From an uncultured Alphaproteobacteria bacterium (lineage in GTDB: Bacteria > Pseudomonadota > Alphaproteobacteria > HIMB59): a DNA stretch of 64,000 nt. The position numbers and the translations under genes are program-made. The stretch covers positions 1-64,000 of the forward strand of contig CABXVZ010000003.1 in the NCBI GenBank assembly GCA_902515765.1, in the 5' to 3' direction. The number at the start of each line of letters is the position of its first letter. Position 1 is the first letter of the stretch. Positions 35,051-43,299 of the stretch are shown here, one piece after another. Below the pieces are notes generated by a model, which did no database searches, was not told where the DNA came from, and saw only the letters and a program-made list of their open reading frames with translations.

Positions 35051-35764
35051 TTATTTTTTACCCATAAAATTTCTATATTTCTCTTTAAATTTTTTTATAG
35101 AGATTTTCTTATTCATACTTAAATAATCAAAAATGATATTTTCTTTTTTTATTAATTTAGAAATAGCATCAGGTAGTTTTTCTAAGTTTTCTCTTTTAAT
35201 GACAACAGCACCGTGAAGGTCTGCGTGAATTAGATCATTAGGTGAGACTTCCATATCGAAAATATTGACTTTACAATTTATTTTATGGATTTGATTATAT
35301 CCATGACCTACTCTAATTTCTCCACTTAAAATTTGAAATTTTTTATCAATTGAACCTAAATCTCTAACAGCTCCATTGGTTACAGCACCCTCAAAGCCAA
35401 AACGGTGGTGAATTGTTGCATTAACCTCCCCCCACCAGGCACCAATAGTGTTGGTTTTATCTTTATCTTCTATTACACAAATTTTTGGATCTGTGCCTTC
35501 ATGCATGTATTCATAATAATTTTCTCTATTTTTATTAATATTAGTATTCTTCTTCTTTCTAGAGGTAATGATAGCTGTTTTAGCAAAACCAATTATAGGT
35601 CTATGTATGGGGTTAGAACTAATCATTGTTTTATTTGTAAAACCTTCTTGACGAAGTAAGGGGTCAATTATTTCAAGAGAGTTAGAAACAGTTGGAGTAT
35701 CGAACTTTCTTATAAAATTAATAATTTTTTTTTCTTTAGAAGAAAGTTTAATGGGGTTATTCAT
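35051..35764 (-). CDS. RraA/HMG-aldolase-family protein
   Basis: About 237 aa from the ATG at 35764, which overlaps the preceding stop (TAATG); the track's longer form begins at a TTG inside the upstream gene. It shows TPTVSNSLEIID, IGFAKTAIITS, GWWGEV-type AWWGEVNATIHHRFGFEGAVTNGAVRDLGSI, with the Arg-Asp that binds substrate and metal in 4-hydroxy-4-methyl-2-oxoglutarate aldolases, and DLIHADLHGAVVI. Such enzymes carry out retro-aldol cleavage or oxaloacetate decarboxylation. In this locus it is a good candidate for the carbon-chain-cleaving step. A role in RNase E control is unlikely in this context. Confidence 0.78.
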   Translation of the reverse strand: MNNPIKLSSKEKKIINFIRKFDTPTVSNSLEIIDPLLRQEGFTNKTMISSNPIHRPIIGFAKTAIITSRKKKNTNINKNRENYYEYMHEGTDPKICVIEDKDKTNTIGAWWGEVNATIHHRFGFEGAVTNGAVRDLGSIDKKFQILSGEIRVGHGYNQIHKINCKVNIFDMEVSPNDLIHADLHGAVVIKRENLEKLPDAISKLIKKENIIFDYLSMNKKISIKKFKEKYRNFMGKK

Positions 35765-36735
35765 TAACCAGTTTTTAACAAAATTTGTTTCCAAATACTA
35801 GTTTCATCAAATAATACCCATTCATTTTTAATACCCCGCGGACCGAATTCAGCATGAGAAATACCCATTACATATACATCAGCATGACTTGGTTCACCAA
35901 AATTACCAGAACCAGAGTGTATCCCACTCAAGGACCATCTTACAGCAGCTTTAGCATATTCGTTAGGTTCATTAAGAAAACTTACATGTTCTATTTTGAA
36001 ACTTGCATCTGGAAATGCGGATAAAAGAGATGACCAAAAAGTTTTGACATCCTGCCATCCATAACCTGTAAAACCACCAGGTTGTTCCTGATTAATAGCT
36101 CTATCGTAACAATTTTCAATTGTATCTAAATTTTTACTAAAAATATTTTTTAAAATATCAGCATATTCATAGCCAATATTTTGATCAGGTAATTTTATTT
36201 GAGTATATTTTAAATCTGGATCTGTATTTTTATTAAAAGGAATTGGACAATTATCTAACCCCCCTTGATTTTCAATTAATTGAGTTGCATAGGTTTTAGG
36301 GTCTAAGTTTAATTGTCGAATTATTGAACCTTGGTCTCTTACAAGCCACTCGTCATAAACTTGGTTATTTTTACAAGCACAATCAGCTATTACTCTGTAA
36401 GTAAGTTTTTTACCTGTAGCTTCACCATATACACCATTATTTGCATGTGTAGCTCTAGATAAAATTCTATGAGAGGAAAGATAGCCTTCGGTATCATTGC
36501 CGATCCAAATAACATCTTCACCCAATAATTGACGATCTGGGAATTCTTTTAAAGTTGCATAGGTAGCTTTAACAACAGTTTCTGGACCGTAGATTATACC
36601 ATCTGGAAATCTTACAGGTATTCCTTCAGCATAATATTGCATGATTGACTCCACATCTTTTTCTTCCCAGATTTGGTAGGTTATCTTCAGGATATAATCA
36701 GGGAAATCTTTAAACTTCTTGTCAAAACCTTCCAT
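35764..36735 (-). CDS. Two-domain SnoaL-like protein (paralogue group A)
   Basis: 323 aa. Domain 1 at about residues 3-160 (GFDKKFKDFPDYILKITYQIWEEKDVESIMQYY, FPDRQLLGEDVIWIGNDTEGYLSSHRILSRAT, DCACKNNQVYDEWLVRDQGSIIRQLNLD), domain 2 at about 190-320 (ILKNIFSKNLDTIENCYDRA, FPDASFKIEHVSF, VRWSLSGIHSGSGNFGEPS). It matches the 30880-32061 protein domain by domain but lacks its N-terminal extension. The stop overlaps the RraA-like start, implying coupled expression. Function unknown. Confidence 0.72.
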   Translation of the reverse strand: MEGFDKKFKDFPDYILKITYQIWEEKDVESIMQYYAEGIPVRFPDGIIYGPETVVKATYATLKEFPDRQLLGEDVIWIGNDTEGYLSSHRILSRATHANNGVYGEATGKKLTYRVIADCACKNNQVYDEWLVRDQGSIIRQLNLDPKTYATQLIENQGGLDNCPIPFNKNTDPDLKYTQIKLPDQNIGYEYADILKNIFSKNLDTIENCYDRAINQEQPGGFTGYGWQDVKTFWSSLLSAFPDASFKIEHVSFLNEPNEYAKAAVRWSLSGIHSGSGNFGEPSHADVYVMGISHAEFGPRGIKNEWVLFDETSIWKQILLKTG

Positions 36736-36742
36736 AATAAAA

Positions 36743-37714
36743 TTAGTTTTTTTGGCGAACTATAAAGACACTTCCATCTTTACCACTGATATTTTTTATA
36801 CTTCGAGTTGAATTTTTAGGAGAAGAAAAGGTATCTTTAGATCCAATAATAACTTTTTGATCATCGCAGGTAATTTCCCACTCTCCTTCTAAACATAGAA
36901 ATATTTCAGACTCAGCTAATGTATATGGGTGAATATGAGAATTTTCGCCTTTTAATAAAGTTAGTCCAAATCCAGTGTTATGTTCAATTAAAGGGCTTAG
37001 ATCTTTTTCATGAATTTTGAAATTATCAATATAATTTAAAATTGTATTAGAATTAAAATGTCCATCGTCTTGAAGGTATTTATCATGATCTTTTGCACGG
37101 ATTACAAACTTTTCTATTTCCTCAGAAGTATAATTATCAAATTTATCTAATTCGTTATCTTGAATTGGTTTTATAGCACTCTTACCCTCTGGAATATTAT
37201 TTTTATCTAAATCTATTAAGGAATTATCATCTAAAAGAACCATTCCTGAATCTTTTGCTTTTTTTAGTAATGATGGTGTCCATGTAATTACACCTGGGTC
37301 GTTCTCACCTAAAACCACAAATAAGTGGGCGTCTTGATCGCTGACATTTTGAAAACCTCTAAACATATTAGTTGGGAAAGAAGCCACATCCCCTGCGTTA
37401 CAGACAACCTCGCCTTCTTTACCTTCGGTACCCCAATAAAATCGCCAGGATCCAGAAAAAATTAAAAAAACCTCAGCTGTAGTATGACTATGAAGACCTG
37501 AGCCATTCATGGGAGCTGCTCTTACAGCACCAATATTAAAACCATGTTCTTCTGCTATTTTGACACTTTGTTTAGTATCTTCACTTACGCCTGGGCCAAC
37601 TATAGAATAATTAGACCTATCTTGATGACCTTTTAATTTACCTTCAACAAAAGGAACTTCACTGGGAATAAGATCTTTAAATTTTACTAAACGATTTTGG
37701 ATATCTGCTGTCAT
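36743..37714 (-). CDS. Bicupin (two cupin domains)
   Basis: 323 aa with two cupin barrels: first near residues 60-150 (NGSGLHSHTTAEVFLIFSGSWRFYWG, AGDVASFPTNMFRGFQNV) and second near 240-320 (GENSHIHPYTLAESEIFLCLEGEWEI, KDTFSSPKNSTRSIKNI). Each has the HxH-x-E metal-binding pattern. Bicupins include gentisate dioxygenases, oxalate decarboxylases and isomerases; no closer match is apparent. First gene of the minus operon, divergent from the group B SnoaL-like gene, so probably a core enzyme of the pathway. Confidence 0.78.
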   Translation of the reverse strand: MTADIQNRLVKFKDLIPSEVPFVEGKLKGHQDRSNYSIVGPGVSEDTKQSVKIAEEHGFNIGAVRAAPMNGSGLHSHTTAEVFLIFSGSWRFYWGTEGKEGEVVCNAGDVASFPTNMFRGFQNVSDQDAHLFVVLGENDPGVITWTPSLLKKAKDSGMVLLDDNSLIDLDKNNIPEGKSAIKPIQDNELDKFDNYTSEEIEKFVIRAKDHDKYLQDDGHFNSNTILNYIDNFKIHEKDLSPLIEHNTGFGLTLLKGENSHIHPYTLAESEIFLCLEGEWEITCDDQKVIIGSKDTFSSPKNSTRSIKNISGKDGSVFIVRQKN

Positions 37715-37730
37715 TTTTTAAAATATTTTT

Positions 37731-37770
37731 TTATTCATTTTTTATGAATATTATTCATAATATTGAATAA
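37731..37770. promoter_or_regulatory. Divergent promoter with repeated TGAATA/TATTCA half-sites
   Basis: The 103-bp gap between the bicupin and SnoaL-like genes contains TTATTCAT (37731), the palindrome TGAATATTATTCA (37745-37757) and an adjoining TTGAATAA, giving four half-sites in about 40 bp. The same half-site occurs at the other two divergent promoters of the locus, suggesting a shared regulator. The central spacing is N3 rather than N4. Confidence 0.42.
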
Positions 37771-37817
37771 ATCAATTTAATATTATATTAATTGTGAATA
37801 AATAAAGGAAATATTCT

Positions 37818-38912
37818 ATGAGCAAAATTGAAAATTTTACAACGGGAATTCCAATGGATAGTAATGCAAAAATTATAAATTTGGACCCTCAAACAAACAT
37901 ATTAAATAAAAAAAAGATAAGAAATTTATTAAAAAATATAGTTGAGTCCAATGATCAAAGTTTAAGTGAAAATATCAATAATGCATATCATGAGAATGCT
38001 ACAATTAATGCCTTTCATCCCATTAATGATTTAGAGGGAATTTCAGATATTACAAATAAACTTTGGAAGCCTCTCTTGCATTCTTTTCCAGATCTGGAAA
38101 GAAGGGATAATTTAGTTATTGGAGGAAGTTTTCAAAATAGAGTTTATGTTGCAACAGTTGGACATTTAACGGGTACTTATACTAACCCTTGGTTAAATGT
38201 GCCTACTAGTGGCAAAACAATTCATTTAAGAATTTGTGAAGTACATCAAATAGAAAACGAAAAAATTATTAATTCTCATATCTTAATTGATATCATGGAC
38301 TTTATTCGTCAGGCTGGATTTTGGACCGTTAACCCCTCATTAGGTATTGAAGAAATGTGGCCAGGTCCCATTACTGGTGAAGGAACAACATTTGAAAACT
38401 TAGATTTAAATCTGTCAGCTGCCTCTCTAGACCAAGGTTTAACAATGCAAAGAAGTCTTAATATTAAACCAGAAACCGATCCTGATGCTACTAAGGATTA
38501 TGTGAGAGAAAAATTAATTGACCACCCTCAAAAAGATTACTGGCACCCAAAAATGATGTGGTACGGTCCTTGCGGTATAGGAACAGCCAGGGGATTAAAA
38601 GGTTTTGTTGAACATCATCAATTGCCATTTAGATTAACTTTTAAAGAAAGAGATTACTGGAAAATTGGGCATTATATAGAAATAGGTGATGGTAATTTTT
38701 CTATGACTGGTGGATGGCATAGCATTCAATGTGTTCATGGATCAAGTGATTGGCTTGGATATGAAGCAACAAAAAAAACAGTAACAATGAGAGTGATGGA
38801 TTTTTATTTACACCATGAAGGGTTAATAAGAGAAAATTGGGTACCAATTGATATAGCTCATATTTTGTATCAGTTGGATGTGGATGTTTTAAATTTGATA
38901 CATAAAAAATAA
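37818..38912 (+). CDS. Two-domain SnoaL-like protein (paralogue group B)
   Basis: 364 aa. Domain 1 at about residues 30-170 (INAFHPINDLEGISDITNKLWKPLLHSFPDLERRD, VATVGHLTGTY), domain 2 at about 220-360 (YWHPKMMWYGPCGIGTARGLKGFVEHHQLPFRLTF, NWVPIDIAHILYQLDVDVL). Paralogue of the 32175-33188 protein, sharing the MxWxGPxGIG motif and the C-terminal WxxIDxxHxLxxLxxD. An AAAGGAAA-type site precedes the ATG. It is followed 2 bp later by the HisD-like gene, so it belongs to a SnoaL-dehydrogenase-SDR operon. Confidence 0.72.
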   Translation: MSKIENFTTGIPMDSNAKIINLDPQTNILNKKKIRNLLKNIVESNDQSLSENINNAYHENATINAFHPINDLEGISDITNKLWKPLLHSFPDLERRDNLVIGGSFQNRVYVATVGHLTGTYTNPWLNVPTSGKTIHLRICEVHQIENEKIINSHILIDIMDFIRQAGFWTVNPSLGIEEMWPGPITGEGTTFENLDLNLSAASLDQGLTMQRSLNIKPETDPDATKDYVREKLIDHPQKDYWHPKMMWYGPCGIGTARGLKGFVEHHQLPFRLTFKERDYWKIGHYIEIGDGNFSMTGGWHSIQCVHGSSDWLGYEATKKTVTMRVMDFYLHHEGLIRENWVPIDIAHILYQLDVDVLNLIHKK

Positions 38913-38914
38913 AT

Positions 38915-40237
38915 ATGGCAATTGAATATATTAAAAAAAGCACCAATGAAAAACAAAGGTCTGATGATAATGAAAAAGTCAAAGAGATTGTTGAAAATAC
39001 TTTAAAAGAAATTGAGCTAAGAGGTGACAACTACATAAGAGAACTCTCAGAGAAATTTGATAACTACTCCCCTTCTCACTTTAAGCTATCAGAAGAAGAG
39101 ATTAATGAATTAGTTAATGAAGTATCTGATGACGATATTGATGATATCCAATTTGCTCAAGAACAAGTTAGGTCATTCGCAATAGCACAATTAAAAACAT
39201 TAAATGAAATAGAACTACAAACTCAACCAGGAGTTATACTTGGTCACAAGAATATTCCAGTTCAAGCTGTAGGGTGCTATGTGCCTGCTGGGAAATTTCC
39301 AATGGTAGCCTCCGCTCATATGTCAGTCGTTACTGCATCAGTTGCTGGTGTACCAAGAATTATTGCTACCACTCCCCCTTTTCAAGGAAGACCAAATCCT
39401 GCAGTAGTTGCAGCAATGAAAATGGGAGGGGCACATGAAATTTATGTTCTTGGAGGCATGCAAGGAGTTGGTGCTATGGCTATTGGAACAGAAACTATAA
39501 AACCCGTAGATATGCTCGTTGGACCGGGAAATGCCTATGTTGCTGAAGCTAAAAGACAGTTGTATGGAAGAGTTGGTATTGACTTATTTGCAGGACCCAC
39601 AGAAACGATGGTTATTTGTGATGACACAGTGGATGCAGAAATATGTGCTACAGATTTACTCGGCCAAGCAGAGCATGGCTATAATTCCCCTGCAATAATG
39701 ATAACTAATTCTAAAAAATTGGCTCAAGAAACTCTTAAAGAAATAGATAGGCTTTTAGAAATTCTACCTACAAAGGATACAGCAAGTATAAGCTGGAGCG
39801 ATTATGGTGAGGTTATTTATTGTGAAACATATGAAGAAATGTTGTCTAAAGCTAATGAAATTGCTTCTGAACATGTTCAAGTGATGACTGATAGAGATGA
39901 TTGGTTTTTAGAAAATATGACTTCTTATGGGGCTTTATTCTTAGGTGCGAGGACTAATGTTGCTAACGGCGATAAAGTAATAGGAACAAATCATACTTTA
40001 CCTACTAAAAAAGCAGGAAGATACACTGGTGGATTATGGGTTGGAAAATTTATTAAAACACATACTTATCAAAAAATTACAACAGATGAAGCGGCAACAA
40101 AAATAGCAGAATATGGCTCAAGACTATCTCACTTAGAGGGCTTTATAGGTCACGCGGAACAATGTAATGTTCGTGCAAGAAGATACGGTGGTATTAATGT
40201 TGGATACGGAAAACCTGTATCTAAAATTAAAAAATAA
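38915..40237 (+). CDS. Histidinol dehydrogenase-family protein, sulfopropanediol dehydrogenase (HpsN)-like
   Basis: 440 aa. PVQAVGCYVPAGKFPMVASAHMSVVTASVAGVPRI is the NAD-binding core, then LVGPGNAYVAEAKRQLYG, IDLFAGPTETM, LLGQAEHGYNSPA and ASEHVQVMT with Zn-ligand Gln/His positions, and YTGGLWVGKFIKTHTYQK near the C-terminus. The last segment and the HGYNSPA sequence differ from true HisD and match the HpsN-type branch, which oxidises a vicinal diol to a hydroxy acid in two NAD-dependent steps. Located in a catabolic operon with no other his genes, so histidine synthesis is unlikely. The exact diol is unknown. Confidence 0.82.
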   Translation: MAIEYIKKSTNEKQRSDDNEKVKEIVENTLKEIELRGDNYIRELSEKFDNYSPSHFKLSEEEINELVNEVSDDDIDDIQFAQEQVRSFAIAQLKTLNEIELQTQPGVILGHKNIPVQAVGCYVPAGKFPMVASAHMSVVTASVAGVPRIIATTPPFQGRPNPAVVAAMKMGGAHEIYVLGGMQGVGAMAIGTETIKPVDMLVGPGNAYVAEAKRQLYGRVGIDLFAGPTETMVICDDTVDAEICATDLLGQAEHGYNSPAIMITNSKKLAQETLKEIDRLLEILPTKDTASISWSDYGEVIYCETYEEMLSKANEIASEHVQVMTDRDDWFLENMTSYGALFLGARTNVANGDKVIGTNHTLPTKKAGRYTGGLWVGKFIKTHTYQKITTDEAATKIAEYGSRLSHLEGFIGHAEQCNVRARRYGGINVGYGKPVSKIKK

Positions 40238-40249
40238 GTAAAATAAAGA

Positions 40250-41017
40250 ATGTATTTAAAAAGTTTTGATTTAAAAAATAAAATGGCACTAGTTACTGGT
40301 GCAGGAAAAGGCATTGGAAGAGCATCAGCGATAGCTCTAGCTGAAGCTGGTGCAGATTTAATTATTTTAAGTAGAACTGAGTCAGAACTTAAAAAAGTAG
40401 AAAAAGAAATAACAAAATTAAAAAGGAAATGTAAATTTTTTGTGTGTGATTTATTTGATGATAATCAAATAATTGATATTTTCAGTAAAATTAAGAAACT
40501 TGATATTTTAGTAAATAATGCTGGAACGAATATACCTGCACACTTTACAAAAATTAAAAAGAAAGATATGGATTATATGGTTGATTTAAATATCAAAGCA
40601 GCTTTTCAAGTAGCTCAATTAGCATCTAATGTAATGTTAAAATCCAAAAATAGAAAATTTATCGGAGGAAGTATTATTAATATGTCTTCTCAATTAGGCA
40701 AGGTAGGAGCTCCTAATAGAAGCACCTATAACATGACGAAGTTTGGAATTGAGGGATTAACTAAGGGCATGGCCATAGATTTAGCTTCTAATAACATTAG
40801 AGTAAACTCTATATGTCCTACTTTTGTTGAGACACCTATGGTTAAAAAGTTTTTTCTAGATAAAAGTTTTAAAAAGAAAACTTTAGAAAACATTCCTCTT
40901 GGTAGATTTGCCACTGAAAGTGATATCGCCACAGCTGTTGTATATTTGGCCTCTAATGGTTCGTCAATGATGACAGGATCATCTCTAGTTATAGATGGTG
41001 GATGGACAGCAAAATAA
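40250..41017 (+). CDS. Short-chain dehydrogenase/reductase (gluconate 5-dehydrogenase-like)
   Basis: 255 aa. TGAGKGIG at residues 17-24, NNAGTN after strand 4, SSQLGKVGAPNRSTYNMTKFGIEGLT with catalytic Ser, Tyr and Lys, and C-terminal GSSLVIDGGWTAK. Arg after strand 2 (LSRTES) suggests NADP. It lies 12 bp after the HpsN-like gene, in the same operon. Likely oxidises or reduces a sugar-acid or diol intermediate; the product name is tentative. Confidence 0.83.
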   Translation: MYLKSFDLKNKMALVTGAGKGIGRASAIALAEAGADLIILSRTESELKKVEKEITKLKRKCKFFVCDLFDDNQIIDIFSKIKKLDILVNNAGTNIPAHFTKIKKKDMDYMVDLNIKAAFQVAQLASNVMLKSKNRKFIGGSIINMSSQLGKVGAPNRSTYNMTKFGIEGLTKGMAIDLASNNIRVNSICPTFVETPMVKKFFLDKSFKKKTLENIPLGRFATESDIATAVVYLASNGSSMMTGSSLVIDGGWTAK

Positions 41018-41023
41018 ATTTTT

Positions 41024-41575
41024 ATGACAAATAAACTTATTTCTGATGAAATTTTTGGTAAACAATTTTTTGCAAAGTACTATCTAGTAATACTTGGCGT
41101 TATTCTACTAACTGTAACATCAAAAATATCTATACCTTTCTTTCCAATAGCTATGACCTTGCAAACACTAATTGTATATTTTATCTCTTCTTTCATGGGT
41201 ATCTTTGGTTTTTACTCAGTTTTAATTTATTTAATATTAGGGACTCTAGGTTTGCCTTTATTTACTAATGGCGGAGGTTTGGAATATTTAGCATCTCCGA
41301 TGTATGGTTTTTTATATGGTATGGTTTTGGCTTCTTTTGTTATTTCTTATATTCTTAAAAAGAGTTTGATGATTAATCTTACTAAAATTAGTGTAGCTAT
41401 TTTATCTGGTACTTTTACTATTTATTTTTTTGGTGTATGCCATCTCTCTTTTTTTATAGGATTTAAAGAAGCATTTATGATTGGTTTTTTGCCACTAATA
41501 TATAGTGAGTTATTCAAAGCTATATTAGCTATAGTAATGATTTATGGACTATTATTAAAAGTTAATAAGAAATAA
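41024..41575 (+). CDS. bioY: Biotin transporter BioY (ECF S-component)
   Basis: 183-aa membrane protein with about five to six helices. TLQTLIVYFISSFMGIFGFYSVLIYLILGTLGLPLFTNGGG and SPMYGFLYGMVLASFVISY match the BioY family, which binds biotin and works alone or with shared ECF energising subunits. It sits 6 bp after the SDR gene but is functionally unrelated to it. Biotin uptake fits an organism that may lack biotin synthesis. No biotin operator is visible. Confidence 0.82.
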   Translation: MTNKLISDEIFGKQFFAKYYLVILGVILLTVTSKISIPFFPIAMTLQTLIVYFISSFMGIFGFYSVLIYLILGTLGLPLFTNGGGLEYLASPMYGFLYGMVLASFVISYILKKSLMINLTKISVAILSGTFTIYFFGVCHLSFFIGFKEAFMIGFLPLIYSELFKAILAIVMIYGLLLKVNKK

Positions 41576-41619
41576 ATTTATAAAGAGCTACATACTAATG
41601 CTGTTTTATTCGTATTACA

Positions 41620-42285
41620 TTATTTACTCATATGACTCTTAACAATAGATAAGCCCAAAGATACAGCAGGACCTATTCCAAAAGCAAATATTAAAGTTCC
41701 CAAGCCCACAGTCCCTCCAAGATACCACCCTACAAATACAACTGTAATTTCAAGAGAGGCGCGAACAAAAGAAATAGGATAGTTAGTAATTCTTGTTAAG
41801 CCTGACATTAAACCGTCTCTAGGACCTGGGCCTAAATTTGCTACTAAATAAATACCACTTCCAAAGCCAACTAGAAGAACTGCAACAATAGTCAATAAAT
41901 ATTGGTGATAAACTGATGTGGGAGGATCAAAGTAAAAAGAGGTTACATCTATGACAATAGCTATGATAAAAACATTTAAAATAGTTCCTATCCCTGGTTT
42001 TTGTTTTAGAAATATCCATAGAAATAAAACAATCAGACTGATTATAAAGGTTGTACTTCCTACAGAAAGGCCTGTTATAATTGACATTCCCTCAGATAAA
42101 ACAAGCCATGGTGAATTTCCGGTAGATGAAATCAAAATTAAAGCCTCGCCTAAACCAAAACAAAAAAGGCCCAATAATAGAAAAAATAAAGTTTGAATTT
42201 TAGGCTTAAAATTTAAAGGGCTATCTGAGCTCCATGATTTTTTAGGTATATCTTTGATCTTCAAAAAATTAAAAAAAGAAAACAT
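41620..42285 (-). CDS. YczE/YyaS/YitT-family membrane protein
   Basis: 221 aa with about five hydrophobic helices starting at residue 33. LGEALILISSTGNSPWLVLSEGMSIITGLSVGSTTFI and the loop NLGPGPRDGLMSGLTRIT are signatures of the YczE-type integral membrane family, whose role is unknown. The 32-residue N-terminus is cytoplasmic and polar. It stands alone between bioY, with which it converges, and the aldo/keto reductase gene. Confidence 0.75.
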   Translation of the reverse strand: MFSFFNFLKIKDIPKKSWSSDSPLNFKPKIQTLFFLLLGLFCFGLGEALILISSTGNSPWLVLSEGMSIITGLSVGSTTFIISLIVLFLWIFLKQKPGIGTILNVFIIAIVIDVTSFYFDPPTSVYHQYLLTIVAVLLVGFGSGIYLVANLGPGPRDGLMSGLTRITNYPISFVRASLEITVVFVGWYLGGTVGLGTLIFAFGIGPAVSLGLSIVKSHMSK

Positions 42286-42316
42286 AAAAATTATTTTTAA
42301 AATAAATTATTTTTAA

Positions 42317-43297
42317 TTACCAACGGTGATGAATGTCTTCTTTTAGATATTGGCTATAAACATCTTTTATTAAGGGCATGAGAGAGGAAATATCATCTAA
42401 ATGAACAGCATTAACATTCTTAGATAATTGATAATTTTTTTTTGCGCCAGGTATAGCAACAGTAATTTCTTGATGCATCAATATCCACTTGAGAGCCAAG
42501 TCTGTTAATGAAAAATTATTAGGTATTAGTTTCTTTATTTCCTCAACAGCTTGAAGACCTTTATCAAAATTTACGCCAGAAAAAGTTTCACCTACATCAA
42601 AGGCCTCACCCTTAATATTATAATTACGATGATCATTAGCAGGAAAAGATGAGCTTTCACTCATTTTACCAGTTAATAAACCACTCGCCAAGGGAACTCT
42701 GGCAATTATCGCAACATTTTTTTTAGCAGCTTCTTGAAAAAATTCTTCAGCAGGCTTTTGACGAAACATATTAAAGATGATTTGAATGCTTTTGACATTT
42801 GAGAACTGAATTGCATCCATGGCTTCAGAAACTTTTTCAACACTCACTCCGTAATAAGAAATCTTTCCTTTTTTTACTATTTCATCCATCATTTCATAAG
42901 TTTCTTTTTTTGAACAAACATCAGAAGGGGGACAGTGAAGTTGTAATAAATCAATACAATCCACCCCAAGATTTATTAAAGATCGATCAATAAAACTCTC
43001 TATATTGTTTAAATTATATCCCTTAGATGTATGTGGGTTTAATCTCCTACCTGATTTTGTAGCAACATAAATTTTTTCATTTGTTGATTTTAATAACTCA
43101 CCTACAAACCTTTCACTTCTGCCATCACCGTAAACATCAGCAGTGTCAAAAAAATTTATTCCATGATCTAAAGATGATTTTAAAACTTCAGTGGCATCCT
43201 CTTTTGATACATCACCCCACTCTGAACCAATAGCCCAACATCCAAGACCAACCTCAGATACCTTCCATCCAACATCAGAAAAATCTCTAAATTTCAA
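42317..43297 (-). CDS. Aldo/keto reductase
   Basis: 326 aa, (beta/alpha)8 barrel. FFDTADVYGDGRSE contains the catalytic Asp and Tyr, VATKSGRR the Lys and LLQLHCPP the His position; C-terminal TVAIPGAKKNYQLSKN binds NADPH. GLGCWAIGSEWGDVS at the N-terminus is typical of the oxidoreductase/Tas-like branch. Its start lies 2 bp from the end of the YtoQ-like gene, so the two are probably co-transcribed. Physiological substrate unknown. Confidence 0.87.
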   Translation of the reverse strand: MKFRDFSDVGWKVSEVGLGCWAIGSEWGDVSKEDATEVLKSSLDHGINFFDTADVYGDGRSERFVGELLKSTNEKIYVATKSGRRLNPHTSKGYNLNNIESFIDRSLINLGVDCIDLLQLHCPPSDVCSKKETYEMMDEIVKKGKISYYGVSVEKVSEAMDAIQFSNVKSIQIIFNMFRQKPAEEFFQEAAKKNVAIIARVPLASGLLTGKMSESSSFPANDHRNYNIKGEAFDVGETFSGVNFDKGLQAVEEIKKLIPNNFSLTDLALKWILMHQEITVAIPGAKKNYQLSKNVNAVHLDDISSLMPLIKDVYSQYLKEDIHHRW

Positions 43298-43299
43298 TT

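Noticed and set aside
35051-35764. RNase E inhibitor RraA function
   Set aside because: The family name derives from E. coli RraA, but the Arg-Asp aldolase motif and the catabolic operon fit an aldolase/decarboxylase role.
38701-39030. 109-aa minus-strand ORF rich in Leu and Phe
   Set aside because: Antisense to the SnoaL-like/HpsN-like junction; hydrophobic composition arises from the opposite strand's Lys/Glu codons.
38915-40237. Histidinol dehydrogenase (hisD)
   Set aside because: No his genes nearby, and the C-terminal and active-site neighbourhood motifs fit the HpsN-type branch better.
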